Notes: generated by a model from the sequence alone, not told the origin. A stretch of 26,858 nt of DNA from an uncultured bacterium (GCA_903908025.1 CAIVQM010000259.1:1-26858), one strand, 5' to 3'; positions 15,829 to 23,039 are shown, counted from the first letter of the stretch. Made by a program: numbers and translations.

Positions 15829-16734
15829 ATGACAGACCAGCAGGCCTATCAAGGCAGAGTCGTGGTCGGGTACGACGGTTCCGAGTCCGCCGACCGCGCT
15901 GTCACGTGGGCGGCCGCCGAGGCGCTGTCCCGCGGTCGCGGCCTGGTCCTCGCACACGCCGTGCTGCCGCCCGTCACCACCGGTGGGCTCGGCGTGGGCC
16001 TGCCCCCCAGCCTTGACCTCGTCGAGCAGTTGCAGACGCAGGCCAGAGCCCAGTTGGAGACGGTGGCAAGCGGTAACCCGGGGATCGACACCACGTGTGT
16101 CGTCGGCGTGGGAGCTCCGAGCGCCGTCCTGCTCGAGGCCTCCGAGTCCGCCGAACTGGTCGTCATCGGCTCACGCGGTCGCGGCGGCTTCGCTGGCCTG
16201 CTGCTCGGCTCCGTCGGAGCGCAGGTGGCCGCCCATGCCGAGTGCCCGGTGGTCGTGATCCGCAACTCCGCGCCCGAGGGGGCCGTCGGGGTCGTCGTCG
16301 GTATCGATGGCTCGCCCGCGGCAGAGGCAGCGCTGGCGTTCGCCTTCGATGTCGCCAGCCGCCACGGCTGGCCCGTCATCGCCGTGCACGCCTGGGATGT
16401 GCCGGCCTACGACCTGCTCATCGTGCCCAACGGCCCCGTGCCCGTCCCGCTCGCCGACGTTGCCGACGATGAGATCCGCCTCGCTGCCGAGGTCCTCGCC
16501 GGCTTCCGCGAGGACTACCCGGATGTCGAGGTCGAGGAGCAGCTCGTCCGCAGCCCAGCCGTCAAGGCACTCGTCAAGGCCTCATCGAAGGCCGCCCTCG
16601 TTGTCGTGGGAACGCACGGCCACGGCCCGACGATGGGCGCACTGCTCGGGTCCGTCAGCAACGGCCTCCTGCACAAGGCGAAAGTACCGGTCGTCGTGGT
16701 TCCGCCCGTTGCACCCGAGCCGAGCGCCGCATGA
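15829..16734 (+). CDS. Tandem universal stress protein (two Usp domains)
   Basis: The protein has 301 residues from the ATG at 15829; longer in-frame extensions have no homology-like content. It has two Usp domains, about residues 10-147 and 157-295. Each carries the ATP-binding pattern G-x2-G-x9-G-S: GSRGRGGFAGLLLGSVG in the first and GTHGHGPTMGALLGSVS in the second. Each begins with a VVVGxDGS strand (VVVGYDGSESADRA and VVVGIDGSPAAEAA). Such tandem forms are common in Actinomycetota, where several are induced by low oxygen or nitric oxide. The stop overlaps the start of the CBS gene (ATGA), so the two are one transcript behind the DosR-like box. Confidence 0.93.
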   Translation: MTDQQAYQGRVVVGYDGSESADRAVTWAAAEALSRGRGLVLAHAVLPPVTTGGLGVGLPPSLDLVEQLQTQARAQLETVASGNPGIDTTCVVGVGAPSAVLLEASESAELVVIGSRGRGGFAGLLLGSVGAQVAAHAECPVVVIRNSAPEGAVGVVVGIDGSPAAEAALAFAFDVASRHGWPVIAVHAWDVPAYDLLIVPNGPVPVPLADVADDEIRLAAEVLAGFREDYPDVEVEEQLVRSPAVKALVKASSKAALVVVGTHGHGPTMGALLGSVSNGLLHKAKVPVVVVPPVAPEPSAA

Positions 16735-17147
16735 GCGCCGCCCAAGCCGTCAGCAGCGGCCGCGAGCCGACGGTTGCCCAGCTGATGTCGCAGCCGGTCC
16801 TGACTGTGGAGGTGGGTGAGTCGCTCTGGGATGCCTGGCAACTGCTGTTCGTCTCCGGGCTGCGGCACCTCGTGGTGCTCAACTCCGATGGCTCCAGCCT
16901 CGGCGTGCTCAGCGATCGCAACATCCTTTCGGAGGTGCCCGCGACCGCTGAGCACCTGAGTGACCGCAAGGTCGGCGATGTGCTCGCCATGGTGCCGCTC
17001 GTGAGCGTGCATCCGGCCGACCATCCGCTGGTCGCCGCGAAGGTCATGGCCGCCAACTCCGTCGAGGCCGTTCCCGTGCTGGACCCCAGCGGCCGGCTCG
17101 TCGGCATCGTCACGGAATCCGACGTCGTGCGGTGGCTGGTCCGCTGA
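16731..17147 (+). CDS. CBS-domain pair protein
   Basis: The protein has 138 residues and consists almost only of two CBS motifs. The first is VAQLMSQPVLTVEVGESLWDAWQLLFVSGLRHLVVL to GVLSDRNIL (about 14-67). The second is VGDVLAMVPLVSVHPADHPLVAAKVMAANSVEAVPVL to GIVTESDVVRWL (about 82-137). CBS pairs bind adenine nucleotides and act as energy sensors. Stand-alone pairs of this size resemble mycobacterial Hrp1, a DosR-regulated protein. The gene overlaps the universal stress protein gene by four bases. No DNA-binding or enzyme domain is attached. Confidence 0.9.
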   Translation: MSAAQAVSSGREPTVAQLMSQPVLTVEVGESLWDAWQLLFVSGLRHLVVLNSDGSSLGVLSDRNILSEVPATAEHLSDRKVGDVLAMVPLVSVHPADHPLVAAKVMAANSVEAVPVLDPSGRLVGIVTESDVVRWLVR

Positions 17148-17176
17148 CCCAGGGTCGCTGCTCGTAGGGTGTGGCC

Positions 17177-17809
17177 ATGGCAGCTGCTGATCGACTTGTC
17201 TGGATCGACCTCGAGATGACCGGGCTGGATCCCGCACGCGACGAGATCGTTGAGATCGCCTGCATCGTCACCGAGTCCGACCTCACCGAATTGGACGCGG
17301 GCATCAGCCTCGTCGTGAAGCCCTCGGATGCACCGCTCGCCGCCATGGATGACGTGGTCGTGCGCATGCACACAGAGTCCGGCCTCATCAATGAGATCCC
17401 GCAGGGCATCACGCTCGCCGACGCCGAGGCCCAGGTTCTCGAGTACGTGCGCAGCCACGTGCCGGATTCGCGCAAGGCGCCGCTCGCCGGCTCGAGTGTC
17501 TACGTCGACCGCGGCTTCCTCGCTGCCTACATGCCCGATCTCGACGCACACCTGCACTACCGACTCGTCGACGTGTCGAGCATCAAGGAGATCAGCCGTC
17601 GCTGGTTCCCTCGCGTGTACTTCGCGACTCCGGAGAAGAAGGGCAACCACCGTGCCCTCGGCGACATCCGCGAGTCGATCGCTGAACTGCGCTACTACCG
17701 CGACACAGTGTTCGTCGAGCAGCCCGGACCCGACACGTCAACAGCGCAGGCCTTCGGCGTCGCGCATGTCGTGGATCACGGCAATGACCCTACGGATGCA
17801 GAAGCCTGA
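17177..17809 (+). CDS. orn: Oligoribonuclease
   Basis: The protein has 210 residues. The ATG at 17177 has GTAGGG seven bases upstream; a GTG six bases earlier is in frame but less well placed. It is a DEDDh 3'-5' exonuclease that degrades 2-5 base RNA fragments and also pGpG from cyclic-di-GMP breakdown. Catalytic residues are visible: Asp11 and Glu13 in WIDLEMTGLD, the Asp in VYVDRGFL, and the His and Asp in HRALGDIRES. The C-terminal ~25 residues go beyond the usual E. coli length and look disordered. It lies 29 bases after the CBS gene and its 3' end overlaps that of vapC by 20 bases, tail to tail. Confidence 0.94.
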   Translation: MAAADRLVWIDLEMTGLDPARDEIVEIACIVTESDLTELDAGISLVVKPSDAPLAAMDDVVVRMHTESGLINEIPQGITLADAEAQVLEYVRSHVPDSRKAPLAGSSVYVDRGFLAAYMPDLDAHLHYRLVDVSSIKEISRRWFPRVYFATPEKKGNHRALGDIRESIAELRYYRDTVFVEQPGPDTSTAQAFGVAHVVDHGNDPTDAEA

Positions 17810-18212
17810 GTTCGCGGAACCTGCTGAAGCCGAGGTCTGAGGTCACGAAGGTCGCATCAAGCTCGAGCGCGGCGGCAGCGAGCAGGCCATCTTGAACATC
17901 GCCGGCGTGGAGCCGATGCTCACGCAGCAGCGCCTGGAAGATGTCCCAGCGGCGCGGGCCCGGTTCGTGAATGACCACCGATGACGACACGTCGAGGTCA
18001 TCGATGGTGGCGAGGACATCGTCGATGGTGCTCGGGTTCACCCATATGCGCGCATTCGTCAGGATCCGCATCGTCGACGCGATGACCTCAGGGAGCAGAA
18101 GCACCAGATCATCGCCGCGCTGTGCTGCATCAAGCCAGTCTCGCGACGCCGCGTGCCCCTTCGCATCCTGACGAAACGCATTCACCAGCACATTCACGTC
18201 AACGCAGAGCAT
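17790..18212 (-). CDS. vapC: VapC-type PIN-domain toxin
   Basis: The protein has 140 residues. PIN ribonucleases cut RNA with a cluster of acidic residues; here these are Asp5 in MLCVDVNVLV, Glu42 in LLPEVIAS, Asp105/Asp108 in AGDVQDGL, and Asp126 in FVTSDLGF. The ATG at 18212 overlaps the antitoxin stop by 14 bases in another frame, the normal coupled arrangement; a TTG one codon earlier is also possible. The 3' end overlaps orn by 20 bases on the opposite strand. All active-site positions look intact, so the toxin is probably functional. Confidence 0.9.
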   Translation of the reverse strand: MLCVDVNVLVNAFRQDAKGHAASRDWLDAAQRGDDLVLLLPEVIASTMRILTNARIWVNPSTIDDVLATIDDLDVSSSVVIHEPGPRRWDIFQALLREHRLHAGDVQDGLLAAAALELDATFVTSDLGFSRFRELRLLHP

Positions 18213-18456
18213 CAATCGGCTGCCCTTCGTCCATCAGGTCGAGCAGCGCGCTGTTGTCGTGCAGGTCAACACCGGGCAGGGTGCCTCCGGTCTGCTTCGA
18301 AACCCTTAGCGGCCGCACCTCACCGCGGTCCAGATGCCGCGCCAGCGCGACACGCAGCGACTCCTCGACCAGCGACGTGACCGAGCAACCGCGACGCGCG
18401 GCCGTTGCCTTCACCTCGCGGTACAGGTCGTCGTCGATGTTCAGAGTCGTACGCAT
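18199..18456 (-). CDS. vapB: VapB-type antitoxin (ribbon-helix-helix)
   Basis: This is an 85-residue protein. It begins MRTTLNIDDDLYREVKATAARRGCSVTSLVEESL, the strand-helix-helix pattern of ribbon-helix-helix DNA-binding antitoxins. The Pro- and Gly-containing C-terminal half would wrap the VapC active site. The ATG at 18456 matches the start of the conserved fold, though no Shine-Dalgarno sequence is visible and the transcript may be nearly leaderless. An inverted repeat just upstream is the expected autoregulatory operator. It is followed at once by vapC. Confidence 0.88.
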   Translation of the reverse strand: MRTTLNIDDDLYREVKATAARRGCSVTSLVEESLRVALARHLDRGEVRPLRVSKQTGGTLPGVDLHDNSALLDLMDEGQPIDALR

Positions 18457-18459
18457 GGG

Positions 18460-18496
18460 AGGCAGATTAGCAGATCCGATAGGCAGATTTCTGCCT
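18460..18496 (-). promoter_or_regulatory. Probable VapB operator
   Basis: AGGCAGA-TT-TCTGCCT (18481-18496) is a perfect 7-2-7 inverted repeat. The direct half AGGCAGATT recurs at 18460-18468, exactly 21 bases (two helical turns) away. Both lie in the 40 bases upstream of vapB. This spacing fits cooperative binding of two ribbon-helix-helix dimers on one DNA face. Confidence 0.62.
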
Positions 18497-18516
18497 CGCA
18501 CGTTGTTCGGTATGCT
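18488..18516 (+). promoter_or_regulatory. Candidate tRNA-His promoter
   Basis: TTTCTG (18488-18493) and TATGCT (18511-18516) are separated by 17 bases and lie about 60 bases before the tRNA. The -10 fits the actinobacterial TANNNT pattern; the -35 is weak. It overlaps the VapB operator, so antitoxin binding could affect the tRNA. This is a prediction from sequence only. Confidence 0.35.
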
Positions 18517-18577
18517 GCCACTCCCCTTGCCATAGGGGGTGGAATCCCGAAGCACGCACGTGCCGATGGACACCATG

Positions 18578-18653
18578 GTGGGTGTAGCTCAGCTGGCAGA
18601 GCGCCGCGTTGTGGTCGCGGATGTCGCGGGTTCAAGTCCCGTCACTCACCCCA
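18578..18653 (+). tRNA. tRNA-His (anticodon GTG)
   Basis: A full cloverleaf can be drawn. The acceptor GTGGGTG pairs with CACTCAC (one G-U pair) and the D arm begins GCTCAGCTGGCAGAGC. The anticodon stem CCGCG/CGCGG encloses TTGTGGT with anticodon GTG, and the T arm contains GGTTCAAGTCC. The discriminator is C and CCA is encoded (18651-18653). G at 18577 can be the extra G-1 that pairs with C73, the identity mark of tRNA-His. Confidence 0.97.
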
Positions 18654-18737
18654 AAAAGTCGTTGCGCTGCAACAACTCTAAGTTTTGGCCTGTCCCCCGT
18701 GGGGACAGATCTGGGGGCGTTTTGGGGCCTAGACCCC
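18654..18737 (+). terminator. Hairpin cluster after tRNA-His
   Basis: Three stems follow the tRNA: GTTGC/GCAAC (18661-18673) followed by TTTT; CTGTCCCC/GGGGACAG (18690-18708), a perfect eight-base stem with a three-base loop; and GGGG/CCCC (about 18724-18737). The second is followed by a short GTTTTGGGG run. The first or second probably ends the tRNA transcript. Confidence 0.5.
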
Positions 18738-18768
18738 GATTCTGGACCTCGAAAGCAAGGGGGCAGGA

Positions 18769-18781
18769 CCCGTCACTCACC
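18769..18781 (+). repeat. Direct copy of the tRNA-His 3' end (possible attachment-site scar)
   Basis: CCCGTCACTCACC here is identical to 18638-18650, the T-arm/acceptor end of tRNA-His, and lies 131 bases downstream in the same orientation. Integrases that use tRNA genes leave such copies at the far end of the inserted element. The enclosed DNA is far too short for an element, so this could be a deletion scar or one end of a larger lost island. Confidence 0.5.
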
Positions 18782-19177
18782 GTGCCCCGGATCCCTGCGA
18801 CCTGAGATGGCGCCGTCGCTGCGTCATCTACACACGCGTGGAATGCATCGCGCAGTCACGGGACGTGCCGAATCGTGGCCGCAGGCGGCGCTATTCAGAT
18901 CGCGATCCTGAGTGAGTTCGCCGCCCGGCCCAACCCTGCCTTGCCGGCCGAGCGGTCACGGTGCGCGTGGGCGGCCGACCACGTCGGGACATGGCGAAGG
19001 CGCGTGACTCGTCGTGGCGGCCGCGCAACGAGTCACACGCCTTACCCCTGGTGTCCGACGAATCGTCCGTGGTGGTTGAGGCTCGGGCCCGGCATCCACA
19101 CGGCACCAGCGGGAGATTCGTCGCCAGCCGACGCGGAGCGGTATCGGGGCCGAGTGGCCCGTCGACCGGGCACATTG
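18782..19177. other. Non-coding stretch with one large inverted repeat
   Basis: I see no credible gene in these 396 bases; the open frames here are Arg/Ser/Pro-rich, have no ribosome binding site and show no motif. The notable element is an inverted repeat of 16-base arms with one mismatch: AAGGCGCGTGACTCGT (18997-19012) and ACGAGTCACACGCCTT (19028-19043), around a 15-base loop that contains the palindrome GCGGCCGC. It lies about 135 bases past the end of the toxin gene and could be a terminator or a recombination site. No T tract flanks it. Confidence 0.5.
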
Positions 19178-19933
19178 TCAGCGGGTAAGCGCCGTGGTGA
19201 GCAACTCCGCGACCAGTTCCAGATCGGCCTGTGTCATCGTCGCGCCTTCCGGGATGCTCCTGATCCTCTTCAGCGTGCGATCACGTCCTTGCTCGAACCA
19301 ACGAGCCACGTGCAGAAGGGCGTCGTCCTTGAGTTGCTGTCCTGCCGACTGCAGGCCGGCAGCGACCGGTCGGTTGGTGATCGGGTCCATGGCGAGTCGG
19401 ACAATGTCCAGGAAGTCCGTCCCCTCCTTGGCGGCCGCCCGGTTCATGGCGGACTGAAGCTTCATGGCGACGAGGGCGGCCGGTTGCGCGACGAGGACGT
19501 CGACGGGCGGCGGGTCATCCGCCAGGAGGGTCACGAGCGTTGCGGTCTCCGCCGCCCAGGCATGACTGAGAACGTGCAGACGATCGGTGGGATCGTCAGG
19601 CAGCGGGTCGAAGTCTGCGTCGGTCACCTGCAGGACGTCGATCTGCACCGGTCCCAGTGCCGTGGGCAGTTGGACGCCGGAGGGGCCGCTGAGCGTCGCG
19701 CCTGCCGCGACCAGCAGCTGGAGCTGGCCTGTTTGGCCGTGCTGCAGGCGTGACACGGTGTCGAGGTCGGTGGTCGCCCGGTAGGGGCGGGAGAGCCGGC
19801 AGAGCACCGCGAGCCCTCCGACCACGATCACTGGCCGCCCAGTTGCTTGCGCAGTGATGGGGATGGCCTGCACGATGGCGGACATCCCCGTACCGAGCAG
19901 GTGGACCGCGGGGATCTCCTGGCTACCAGACAC
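19178..19933 (-). CDS. AbiEii-like nucleotidyltransferase toxin
   Basis: The protein has about 251 residues from GTG 19933, which has GGAAGG eight bases upstream and overlaps the antitoxin stop by 11 bases. ATG at residue 17 is an alternative start. The nucleotidyltransferase core is VVGGLAVLCRL (Gly39-Gly40) followed by TTDLD, where Asp56 and Asp58 bind metal. Further on, AMKLQSAMNRAAAKEGTDFLDIVRL keeps the Lys, Arg and Asp pattern of AbiEii motifs III and IV. AbiEii toxins transfer nucleotides to a cell target, in some members the 3' end of tRNAs, and support abortive infection. Gene order (antitoxin then toxin) fits. Classic AbiEii proteins are somewhat longer, so this is a compact relative. 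Confidence 0.78.
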   Translation of the reverse strand: MSGSQEIPAVHLLGTGMSAIVQAIPITAQATGRPVIVVGGLAVLCRLSRPYRATTDLDTVSRLQHGQTGQLQLLVAAGATLSGPSGVQLPTALGPVQIDVLQVTDADFDPLPDDPTDRLHVLSHAWAAETATLVTLLADDPPPVDVLVAQPAALVAMKLQSAMNRAAAKEGTDFLDIVRLAMDPITNRPVAAGLQSAGQQLKDDALLHVARWFEQGRDRTLKRIRSIPEGATMTQADLELVAELLTTALTR

Positions 19934-20975
19934 GGCGCCAGCCTTCCGGGGGGTCCCATGACGCGAGCGCCTCGGCACCTCGACCGGGATCCTGTGCCAG
20001 GTCCAGGGCCACGAACAACGGATGGACCAACGGCCACACGCTATGGCCGTACGGCTTCCCGTCGACGCGTCCGCCGCAGACGGCGGACACCGGGGCAAGG
20101 CGCAGGGTGCCGGCTCGGTCCTCGTGGCTCCGGGCGGTGCCGAGGAGCTGGATCGCGCGCCTCAGCGTGACCTTGTCCGGGACGTAGAGATCCGGTGGGT
20201 AGGCGCCCGACACGTGGAGCGGCGCACCGTAGGCGACCGCTGCCAGGCTGCCCCCCAGCGCCCACCCGGGCTGGTCCTCGGGGTCGTCCGCTGCGATGCG
20301 CAGCGCCTGGTCGAGGGGGTCCTCCTGGGGTGCGGGCAGTGCACCGACGTCCACCGAGTCGGGTCGCCACCGTCCCGCGAGGGCATGGAACAGGTCGGGC
20401 ACCACAGGGTGATGATCCTGATCGACGAGGCCGGCGTCGCGCAGCCGCGACATCTCCTCGGAGACCGAACTGGGCGCCCTGCCAAGTTCCGCTGCTGACG
20501 CCCGGATGCCCAAGGCCGCCTCCGGCCGCATCAGCAGCAACACGGCGAGCTCGAGGCCCACGCGCCCGGCGAGAGGCTCCTTCGAGGGCACCGTGGCTGC
20601 GCCCGCAGGGGTCACCCGTGCATCGATGAACACACCGGGAGCCTCCAGGTGCACATGCCCGCGCAGGTCCAGCCAACCCCATCCGCGGCTGCGCAGCTCT
20701 CCGCGTGCCCGCTGCGTGACTCGGCCAGCGACGACCACGGGCGTCGTCTTCCGCGGGGTGCCCTGTGCCTCCTCGAGTAGGAGGGAGGGCAGGTCCCGCT
20801 CCGCCACCAGGGACCTCCACTTGACCTCAAGCGGAATGCGGATCCCCTGGGGACCCACGACGACGAGGCCCGGCCCTTCGTCAGGCTCGCCGGCCGCCCC
20901 GATCGATTCGAGTCCCACCTGCCTCAAGGCGTCGCGAAACTCCCCCGCAGCTTCGCTCACCCTGCCCGCACCCAT
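19923..20975 (-). CDS. AbiEi-like antitoxin / transcriptional repressor
   Basis: The protein has 350 residues. The ATG at 20975 is chosen because GGGAG lies nine bases upstream and the longer frame would run through the operator. The N-terminal part has IPLEVKWRS and RSRGWGWLDLRGHVHLEAPGVFID, the conserved LDLxGxVxL block of actinobacterial AbiEi-family proteins. A winged helix follows: GRVGLELAVLLLMRPEAALGIRASAAELGRAPSSVSEEMSRLRDAGLV. The C-terminal part (GWALGGSLAAVAYGAPLHVSGAYPPDLYV) looks like the nucleotidyltransferase-related antitoxin domain. It should neutralise the toxin and bind the palindrome upstream of its own gene. Family assignment rests on remembered motifs. Confidence 0.76.
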   Translation of the reverse strand: MGAGRVSEAAGEFRDALRQVGLESIGAAGEPDEGPGLVVVGPQGIRIPLEVKWRSLVAERDLPSLLLEEAQGTPRKTTPVVVAGRVTQRARGELRSRGWGWLDLRGHVHLEAPGVFIDARVTPAGAATVPSKEPLAGRVGLELAVLLLMRPEAALGIRASAAELGRAPSSVSEEMSRLRDAGLVDQDHHPVVPDLFHALAGRWRPDSVDVGALPAPQEDPLDQALRIAADDPEDQPGWALGGSLAAVAYGAPLHVSGAYPPDLYVPDKVTLRRAIQLLGTARSHEDRAGTLRLAPVSAVCGGRVDGKPYGHSVWPLVHPLFVALDLAQDPGRGAEALASWDPPEGWRRVW

Positions 20976-20993
20976 GGCGAAAGACTCCCACGC

Positions 20994-21027
20994 CGTTCGG
21001 TGTTCGGTCAATACCGAACACCGAACG
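20994..21027 (-). promoter_or_regulatory. Perfect 34-base palindromic operator of the AbiE-like pair
   Basis: Arms CGTTCGGTGTTCGGT (20994-21008) and ACCGAACACCGAACG (21013-21027) are exact inverted copies around CAAT. Each arm is itself two tandem GTTCGGT heptamers, so the site offers four binding units. On the minus strand the centre contains TTGACC (21011-21006), a good -35 box, about 30 bases before the antitoxin start; no strong -10 is visible. Repressor binding would cover the promoter. Confidence 0.75.
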
Positions 21028-21146
21028 ACGGTTGATGGCGAGACCCTTCCATCGGGGGCAACGGGCTCGAATCTGCATTCCGGGGCGCAGATTCCCTTCG
21101 GTGGCAAGGCCCAAACCTGCGTCGCTCCTGAACCGGTGTGCCCCCG

Positions 21147-21788
21147 TCAGATCAGCCGTCGGGATGAGGCCCACTTGGCCAGCTCGCGTCGATCGGACAG
21201 CTGCAGCTTGCGCAGGACGGCCGACACATGCGTCTCGACGGTCTTGATCGACAGGACGAGCTCGGTGGCCACCTCGCGATACGTGTACCCGCGGGCGATG
21301 AGCCGCATGACCTCGCGTTCACGGGGAGTCAGGCGGTCGATCTCGTCGTCCTTCTCGGCGGCACCGCCGGCGAAGGCATCGAGCACGAAGCCGGCCAGTC
21401 GTGGGGAGAAAACGGCATCCCCGTCCGCGATGCGCTGGACGGCCGCACGCAGTTCGGGCCCGGAGATGGCCTTCGTTACGTAGCCCCGCGCGCCCCCGCG
21501 CACCGTCGCGACGACGTCCTCGGGAGCGTCGCTCACCGACAGGGCAAGGAAGCGCGTCGCAGGAACCGCGGCGACACAGGCGTCGAGGACGGCGCGTGCA
21601 TCGCCGCCGGGGAGGTGCACATCGAGCAGGACGACATCCGGTGCCGTCGCGGTGATGACGTTGATCGCCTCCGCGACGTCGGCCGCCTCTCCCACGATGT
21701 CAAACGCGTCGCCGAGCTCGGCGCGAACGCCGGCGCGAACCATCGCGTGGTCATCGACCAAGACGAGTCGCAAGCGTGCAGTGGTCAT
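21147..21788 (-). CDS. NarL/LuxR-type response regulator
   Basis: The protein has 213 residues. The receiver domain has the acidic pair Asp12-Asp13 (LVDDHAMVRAG), the phosphorylation site Asp56 in VVLLDVHLPGG, a Ser in LALSVSD and a Lys in YVTKAIS. A LuxR-type helix-turn-helix follows (LTPREREVMRLIARGYTYREVATELVLSIKTVETHVSAVLRKL). The ATG at 21788 overlaps the kinase stop as ATGA. It should be phosphorylated by the PspC-headed kinase and bind the repeats in the divergent control region at 23040-23092. The organisation resembles LiaR/VraR envelope-stress regulators. Confidence 0.93.
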   Translation of the reverse strand: MTTARLRLVLVDDHAMVRAGVRAELGDAFDIVGEAADVAEAINVITATAPDVVLLDVHLPGGDARAVLDACVAAVPATRFLALSVSDAPEDVVATVRGGARGYVTKAISGPELRAAVQRIADGDAVFSPRLAGFVLDAFAGGAAEKDDEIDRLTPREREVMRLIARGYTYREVATELVLSIKTVETHVSAVLRKLQLSDRRELAKWASSRRLI

Positions 21789-23005
21789 GTGGTCACGTCC
21801 GTCCGGATCGGCATGCGCAGGTGGACCTCGGTACCAAGGCCAGTCATGCTGCGGATGCTGGCCGTGCCGCCGTTGCGCTCCATCCTGCCGATCACGGACT
21901 CGCGAACCCCGTGCCGGTCCTCGGCGACGGCCGCCAGGTCGAATCCGGCACCCCGGTCCCTCACGAACACCTCCGCCGCCTCTTCGTCGATCTCGGCGTA
22001 GACGGAGACGGCGCCCCCGCCATGACGTGCCGCGTTGACCATGGCCTCTCGCGATGCAGCAACAAGGGCGGTGATCCGCGCATCGAGGACGCTGTCGCCG
22101 ACCGTGACGAGGTCGATGGTGGCGTCGTACGCCGACTCGATCTGCGATGCGTCGCGCTCCAGGGCGGCGGCGAACGTGCGGTCGGGGTCGCCCGTGGGCG
22201 CATAGAGCCACGAGCGAAGTGCTCGCTCCTCGGTTCGGGCCAGGCGCATGACCTCCTGCGGGTCATTGGAGGCGCGCTGAATCAGCGTGAGAGTCTGCAG
22301 GACGGAGTCGTGGACGTGCGCGGCGATCTCGGCACGCTCTTCAGCACGGATGAGCGCGCGTCGCTGCTCGCTCTGCTCCCGCCACTGCCGGTAGATCCAC
22401 GGGAAGACGACGAGGGCGACGCCGCCGATGATCAGCAGGGCGACGGCCATTCCCTGAACAGCCTCCGCGGGACTGGTGCGGCCAGCGAGCAGCGCCACCA
22501 GGGCGAGCAGCACGAGCCCGATGCCGATGCCGATGCGCCACCGACCCGCGGCGGCGGTGGTGCCTGCGGTCTGGCGCGCGGCACGACCCGCAGCGGCTGA
22601 CCACGCGTCGCGCTGCTCGTCGTCGGTCTGCCGCCAGATGAGCGCGGCGCCGAACACGGCGACAATGACCGGGATCACGGCGCCGCTGGCGATGTCGACG
22701 CCCAGGGCCGCTAGGAGCAGGCCCACGCCGACGACGAGCGCCGCCAGCGCCAGCAGGCGGGCGGTGTCGGAGGAGCGGGCAGCAGCGAGGTCGACATCCG
22801 GTGTGTCCGCGTCGAGCGGCAGCACCGCCCAGAACGCGGCGTACAGGACGATGCCGATCCCCGCGGCGAAGCTGAGCACCACGAACGCGAGGCGGACGAC
22901 CCAGACGGGCATGCCGAGGTGGCGGGCCAGGCCCGTAGCCACGCCCGCCACGACGCGGCCGCGGACGGGCCGGGTCGCCTTCGGGGGCGCCATTGTCGAG
23001 GTCAT
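21785..23005 (-). CDS. PspC-domain sensor histidine kinase
   Basis: The protein has 406 residues from an ATG with GAGGA eight bases upstream. An N-terminal PspC domain (about 12-68, RGRVVAGVATGLARHLGMPVWVVRLAFVV) with its membrane span is followed by three or four further spans (to about 202). The kinase is of the NarX/DesK type: phosphoacceptor His232 in AAHVHDSVLQTL, the ATPase N box in REAMVNAARHGGG, and a G box in VRDRGAGFDL and GLGTEVHLRMP. There is no extracellular sensor domain, so it probably senses membrane stress or a partner inside the membrane, perhaps through its PspC part. It is divergent from a second PspC protein. Confidence 0.92.
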   Translation of the reverse strand: MTSTMAPPKATRPVRGRVVAGVATGLARHLGMPVWVVRLAFVVLSFAAGIGIVLYAAFWAVLPLDADTPDVDLAAARSSDTARLLALAALVVGVGLLLAALGVDIASGAVIPVIVAVFGAALIWRQTDDEQRDAWSAAAGRAARQTAGTTAAAGRWRIGIGIGLVLLALVALLAGRTSPAEAVQGMAVALLIIGGVALVVFPWIYRQWREQSEQRRALIRAEERAEIAAHVHDSVLQTLTLIQRASNDPQEVMRLARTEERALRSWLYAPTGDPDRTFAAALERDASQIESAYDATIDLVTVGDSVLDARITALVAASREAMVNAARHGGGAVSVYAEIDEEAAEVFVRDRGAGFDLAAVAEDRHGVRESVIGRMERNGGTASIRSMTGLGTEVHLRMPIRTDVTT

Positions 23006-23039
23006 GTGGCCATCCTCGCGTGCGCGGAGGGGTTAAGGC

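Noticed and set aside
18891..19188. Possible small genes on both strands after tRNA-His
   Set aside because: Both frames are Arg/Ser/Pro-rich without motif or ribosome binding site, and they run through a large inverted repeat.
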